The position numbers were made by a program, and so were the translations under genes. From JACCXM01 sp046328335 (GTDB lineage: Bacteria; Chloroflexota; Chloroflexia; Thermomicrobiales; UBA6265), in the NCBI GenBank assembly GCA_046328335.1, contig JAXLWU010000009.1, forward strand, positions 1-64,000: 64,000 nucleotides of DNA, in the 5' to 3' direction. The notes under the pieces are model-generated. The model did not search any database. It was not told where the DNA came from and was given only the letters and a program-made list of their open reading frames with translations. Shown here piece by piece: positions 61,475-64,000 of this stretch (position 1 is the first letter of the stretch; each line of letters opens with the position of its first letter).

Positions 61475-62397
61475 ATGCGGAGAACGGTCGTCCCCTGAAA
61501 GTCGGTCTCTTCTTCCCGCATGGAGAACGCGACATGGCGGGAGCTACCCCCCGCTGGTCCGATGTCCTGGCAATGGCGCAAACCGCCGAGGATCTGGGCT
61601 TCGATTCGTTCTGGCTCCCGGATCATCTTCTCTTTCGTCCCGAGGGAGAGGAAGCGCAGGGAATGTACGAGTGCTGGTCCCTCCTGGCGGCCGTCGCCGC
61701 GCGCACGGAGCGAATCACCCTCGGACCATTCGTCAGCTGCAGCAGCTTTCGCAACCCGACCTTGCTTGCCAAGATGGCGGACACCGTCGCCGAGATCAGT
61801 GGCGGCCGGCTCATTCTCGGTCTCGGGGCCGGCTGGATCGAACCCGAGTACCACGCCTTCGGGTTCCCGTTCGATCATCGCGTGAGTCGCTTCGAAGAAG
61901 CCATGGAAATCGTTCACACCCTGTTGCGACAGAGCGTGGTGGACTTCCAGGGCCAGTACTACACCGCGCAGCAGTGCGAACTCCGCCCGCGCGGTCCCCG
62001 CCTGGCCGGACCACCGATCTTGATAGGGACCACCGGCCGCCGCATGCTCATGCAGGCGGCGCGCTACGCCGACGCCTGGAACGTCTTCTTCCTCTGGACC
62101 GGCAACGAATTGTCTCGGGTCGAGGTCATGCAACGAGAGGTGGATACCGCGTGCGAGGCGGTGGGCCGTGATCCCGCAACGCTGGAGCGGACCGCGTGTG
62201 TCCTCGTCGAGCTGCCCGGGGCGACCGGGACCGGGTTCAGCGAACCACCCATTCGGGGAGAGCCGGAAGTGATCGCCGATGCGCTGCGCGCCTATGCGGC
62301 CGCAGGGATTTCGCACGTCCAGCTCCGCATCGACCCGAACTCGGTCGATGGGGTCCTGGCGCTCGCCCCGGTCCTCGCCCATCTCGATGCATCCTGA
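61471..62397 (+). CDS. LLM class flavin-dependent oxidoreductase
   Basis: 308 residues of the luciferase-like monooxygenase family (F420 or FMN). VGLFFPHGERDMAGA and DLGFDSFWLPDHLLFR open it; LGPFVSCSSFRNPTLLAKMA and GRLILGLGAGWIEPEYHAFG follow. PPILIGTTGRRMLMQAARYA and a final VQLRID are usual. An F420 enzyme is likely but not proved. ATG 61471 has AGGTGG 5 nt upstream. It is 10 bp before the SDR gene. Confidence 0.88.
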   Translation: MNAENGRPLKVGLFFPHGERDMAGATPRWSDVLAMAQTAEDLGFDSFWLPDHLLFRPEGEEAQGMYECWSLLAAVAARTERITLGPFVSCSSFRNPTLLAKMADTVAEISGGRLILGLGAGWIEPEYHAFGFPFDHRVSRFEEAMEIVHTLLRQSVVDFQGQYYTAQQCELRPRGPRLAGPPILIGTTGRRMLMQAARYADAWNVFFLWTGNELSRVEVMQREVDTACEAVGRDPATLERTACVLVELPGATGTGFSEPPIRGEPEVIADALRAYAAAGISHVQLRIDPNSVDGVLALAPVLAHLDAS

Positions 62398-62407
62398 GGG
62401 GTCGTCA

Positions 62408-63172
62408 ATGCACCATCATGACGCGTCGCTGGATCTCACCGGAACGACGGCGCTTGTCACTGGTGGCAATCAGGGCATCGGCTGGTCCATCGCCGAAGCC
62501 CTGGCCTCCAGCGGCGCGCGCGTGGTCATCAACTACCCGGACGCGGATCGCTTCCCCGCCAGATTGCCCGAACTCGGAGCGGATGCCCTCTCGGTTCAGG
62601 CCGATGTCGGCAAACTCGATCAAATCGAGACCATGCTCGCGCAGCTCGACGGCATGGGCGTCACCGTCGATGTCCTGGTGAACAACGCCGGAATCTACCC
62701 TCGCGCCGAGGTCCTCGATCTCGATGAAGCCACTTGGGATGCCGTCCACGATGTCAATCTGAAAGGCACATTCTTCTGCGCCCAGGCGGCGGCGAGGCGG
62801 ATGGTGCAGCGCGGCCGAGGCAACATCATCAACATCGCCTCCGTCTCGGCCCTCATCCCTGCGGAGATGGGAGCCCACTATTGCGCCAGCAAGGCCGGGG
62901 TAGTGGCCGTGACCAAATCACTTGCCCTTGCTCTCGCCCGACATGGGATCAGGGTCAACGCGATTGCGCCCGGCCTCACCGATACGGCTCAGCCTCGCTA
63001 TGGCATGTCGGAGGAAGAGATGGTCAACTATGCGCAGAACAGTATTCCAATGGGCCGAATGGCTCAACCTGACGACATCGCCGCGGCGGCGCTCTTCCTG
63101 GTCAGCGATCTCTCGCGATTTGTCACCGGTCAGACCATCTTCGTGAACGGCGGCTCGTTGATGATGCCGTAA
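62408..63172 (+). CDS. SDR family oxidoreductase (3-oxoacyl-ACP reductase-like)
   Basis: 254 residues. TGGNQGIG (cofactor loop), VDVLVNNAGIYPRAE, the Ser-Tyr-Lys set in INIASVSALIPAEMGAHYCASK-type order, and a C-terminal VTGQTIFVNGGSLMMP. A classical SDR reducing a ketone or oxidising an alcohol. ATG 62408 follows GAGGGG. It is coupled closely to the LLM gene. Confidence 0.88.
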   Translation: MHHHDASLDLTGTTALVTGGNQGIGWSIAEALASSGARVVINYPDADRFPARLPELGADALSVQADVGKLDQIETMLAQLDGMGVTVDVLVNNAGIYPRAEVLDLDEATWDAVHDVNLKGTFFCAQAAARRMVQRGRGNIINIASVSALIPAEMGAHYCASKAGVVAVTKSLALALARHGIRVNAIAPGLTDTAQPRYGMSEEEMVNYAQNSIPMGRMAQPDDIAAAALFLVSDLSRFVTGQTIFVNGGSLMMP

Positions 63173-63201
63173 CGGAACCTGTTGCGGGAGGATGGACACC
63201 C

Positions 63202-64000
63202 ATGTTGAGATCCGTCCTGGCTGTCTCTCCCGAGGTCGAGACGCCGGCCAATCCGACGTCGGCGCGGGCCCTCTTGCGCTATGTGGATCGCGCCGCGCTC
63301 GACGAACTCACGGCCGCGTTTGTGGACGCGGTCGACCTTCCGACCGCGCTCGTCAGCGCCAGCGGTGATCCGATTACCGCGCTACCGCGCGGCTGCCCGA
63401 TGTGCAATCAAGCACCGGTTCAAGAGTCATGGCCCAGAACGATCCCGCCAGCGGGGTCATCTGGCTGGGTTCGTTGTCGCCACGGACTGTCGTGTCTGCG
63501 TGTCCCGATCTCGGCACGCGCCGGTGGCGTGATTGCCTGGATCACCATCGGGCCCCTCGCCGTGTCGGACGCTGACTACCTCCTGCTCCAGCGGGAGATG
63601 AGCAAACTGGGGCCATCCGAGACCGTCACCCGCTCACAATTGAAAGCCGTCAGGCGCAGCACGTCCCAGCGCGTGGAATCTTCGGCCCGGTTGTTCGCGC
63701 GCACGCTCGAGACCATCGTGCGCGAGGCGGCGATCGCGAGTGACAATGCGGATCTGGTTGCCACTCAGCGGCAAGCCAATCGTGAGCTTTCCGTGCTCTA
63801 TGCCGTGGCGCGGGCCCTTGGCGCCGGCACCGAGCTGCGATCCATTTTGCAGAAGCTGGTCGAAGTGGTTGTCGATCAGATGGGAAGCGATGTGGCACTG
63901 GTCGGCCTCGTCGAGGACGGCGATCTGGTCACCGTCGCGTCGTATGGGCTCCTGACGTTCGAGGCCAAGCACGGCCGCCTCAAGGTGGGGGAAGGTCTGG
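63202..64000 (+). CDS. PocR- and GAF-domain sensory protein (partial)
   Basis: Open from ATG 63202 to the window end (266 codons seen). Residues about 30-125 resemble a PocR ligand-binding domain (LTAAFVDAVDLPTALVSASG, GCPMCNQ, CRHGLSCLRVPI); Cys residues fit its metal or redox site. A helical linker (about 140-185) leads to a GAF domain (SVLYAVARALGAGTELRSIL). The C-terminus is missing; a histidine kinase or cyclase output is likely. It starts 29 bp after the SDR, behind GGGAGGATG. Confidence 0.78.
   Translation, partial: MLRSVLAVSPEVETPANPTSARALLRYVDRAALDELTAAFVDAVDLPTALVSASGDPITALPRGCPMCNQAPVQESWPRTIPPAGSSGWVRCRHGLSCLRVPISARAGGVIAWITIGPLAVSDADYLLLQREMSKLGPSETVTRSQLKAVRRSTSQRVESSARLFARTLETIVREAAIASDNADLVATQRQANRELSVLYAVARALGAGTELRSILQKLVEVVVDQMGSDVALVGLVEDGDLVTVASYGLLTFEAKHGRLKVGEGL

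Noticed and set aside
1..64000. CRISPR array or riboswitch
   Set aside because: I saw no regularly spaced repeats and no recognisable aptamer core; all repeats found are dispersed palindromes.

Overview
GENERAL. The window is high-GC DNA (about two thirds G+C in the lines I counted), densely packed on both strands, with many GTG and TTG starts behind good Shine-Dalgarno sites. The NFACT/RqcH protein, the Tat-type signal sequences on binding proteins, the small secreted Cys-rich protein with a typical N-terminal leader, split acyl-CoA carboxylase genes, a GAAC-N4-GTTC LexA-type operator and the IS66/IS110/IS3 load all fit a Chloroflexota bacterium, most likely of the class Thermomicrobia. This placement is inferred from gene content; no rRNA is present.

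LAYOUT. 1-8979: rqcH (minus), gmk, then a row of plus-strand genes made of pxpB-pxpC-pxpA, a free biotin carrier and a biotin carboxylase. Together these are the parts of a split urea-carboxylase-like, biotin-dependent 5-oxoprolinase or lactamase. A secreted sugar dehydrogenase follows. 9188-14275: a modular secreted protein, an intact IS3 element with long inverted ends, and a uracil/xanthine permease. 14845-21224: threonine aldolase, a Gfo/Idh oxidoreductase, an MFS-GH3-PP-loop row and a secreted Cys-rich protein. 21470-23063: a decayed IS110 element inside repeats. 23064-28615: an amidohydrolase/HD/LysE operon, an IS66 element with a frameshift in a G9 run, and an SDR. 28757-34721: a secreted Ala-rich protein, a peptide-binding protein, an HtrA-type protease, a flavin monooxygenase and a DUF4389 membrane protein. 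34857-39180: an accD-accE-MFS-P1 peptidase operon whose accE and MFS 5' ends lie in simple-sequence DNA. 39307-50064: housekeeping and metabolic genes (endonuclease V, gpmI, NAD-type isocitrate dehydrogenase, RdgB, AI-2E-type exporter, DadA-like oxidase), a nonsense-broken Uma2 gene, and a glyoxalase-fold gene behind a promoter that carries a LexA-like palindrome.

50197-52603 is the most unusual part. An intact tRNA-Thr(TGT) is followed 2.3 kb later by an exact 46-bp copy of its 3' part. The DNA between is clearly AT-richer (48-52% GC in counted lines against 67% outside) and has no relatives elsewhere in the window. It encodes a broken helical protein, a frameshifted OPRT-like phosphoribosyltransferase and, overlapping it by 14 nt, a C-terminally membrane-anchored protein of unknown family. 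It looks like a tiny tRNA-integrated island without its own integrase.

52862-60498 is one minus-strand operon: Lrp regulator, polyamine-type ABC transporter (ATPase, binding protein, two permeases), two tandem M28 peptidases between transporter genes, and RidA at the end. Its permease gene potB carries two apparent frameshifts. 60927-64000: an IS1380 remnant, an LLM flavin oxidoreductase, an SDR, and the start of a PocR-GAF sensory protein that runs off the window.

REPEATS. Perfect GC-rich hairpins of the CCCCTCTCCCG/CGGGAGAGGGG type, often beside CCCCAACCCC runs able to form G-quadruplexes, recur in gaps between convergent genes and probably act as terminators. A second, about 85-bp palindromic family occurs at 65-149 and 14588-14670.
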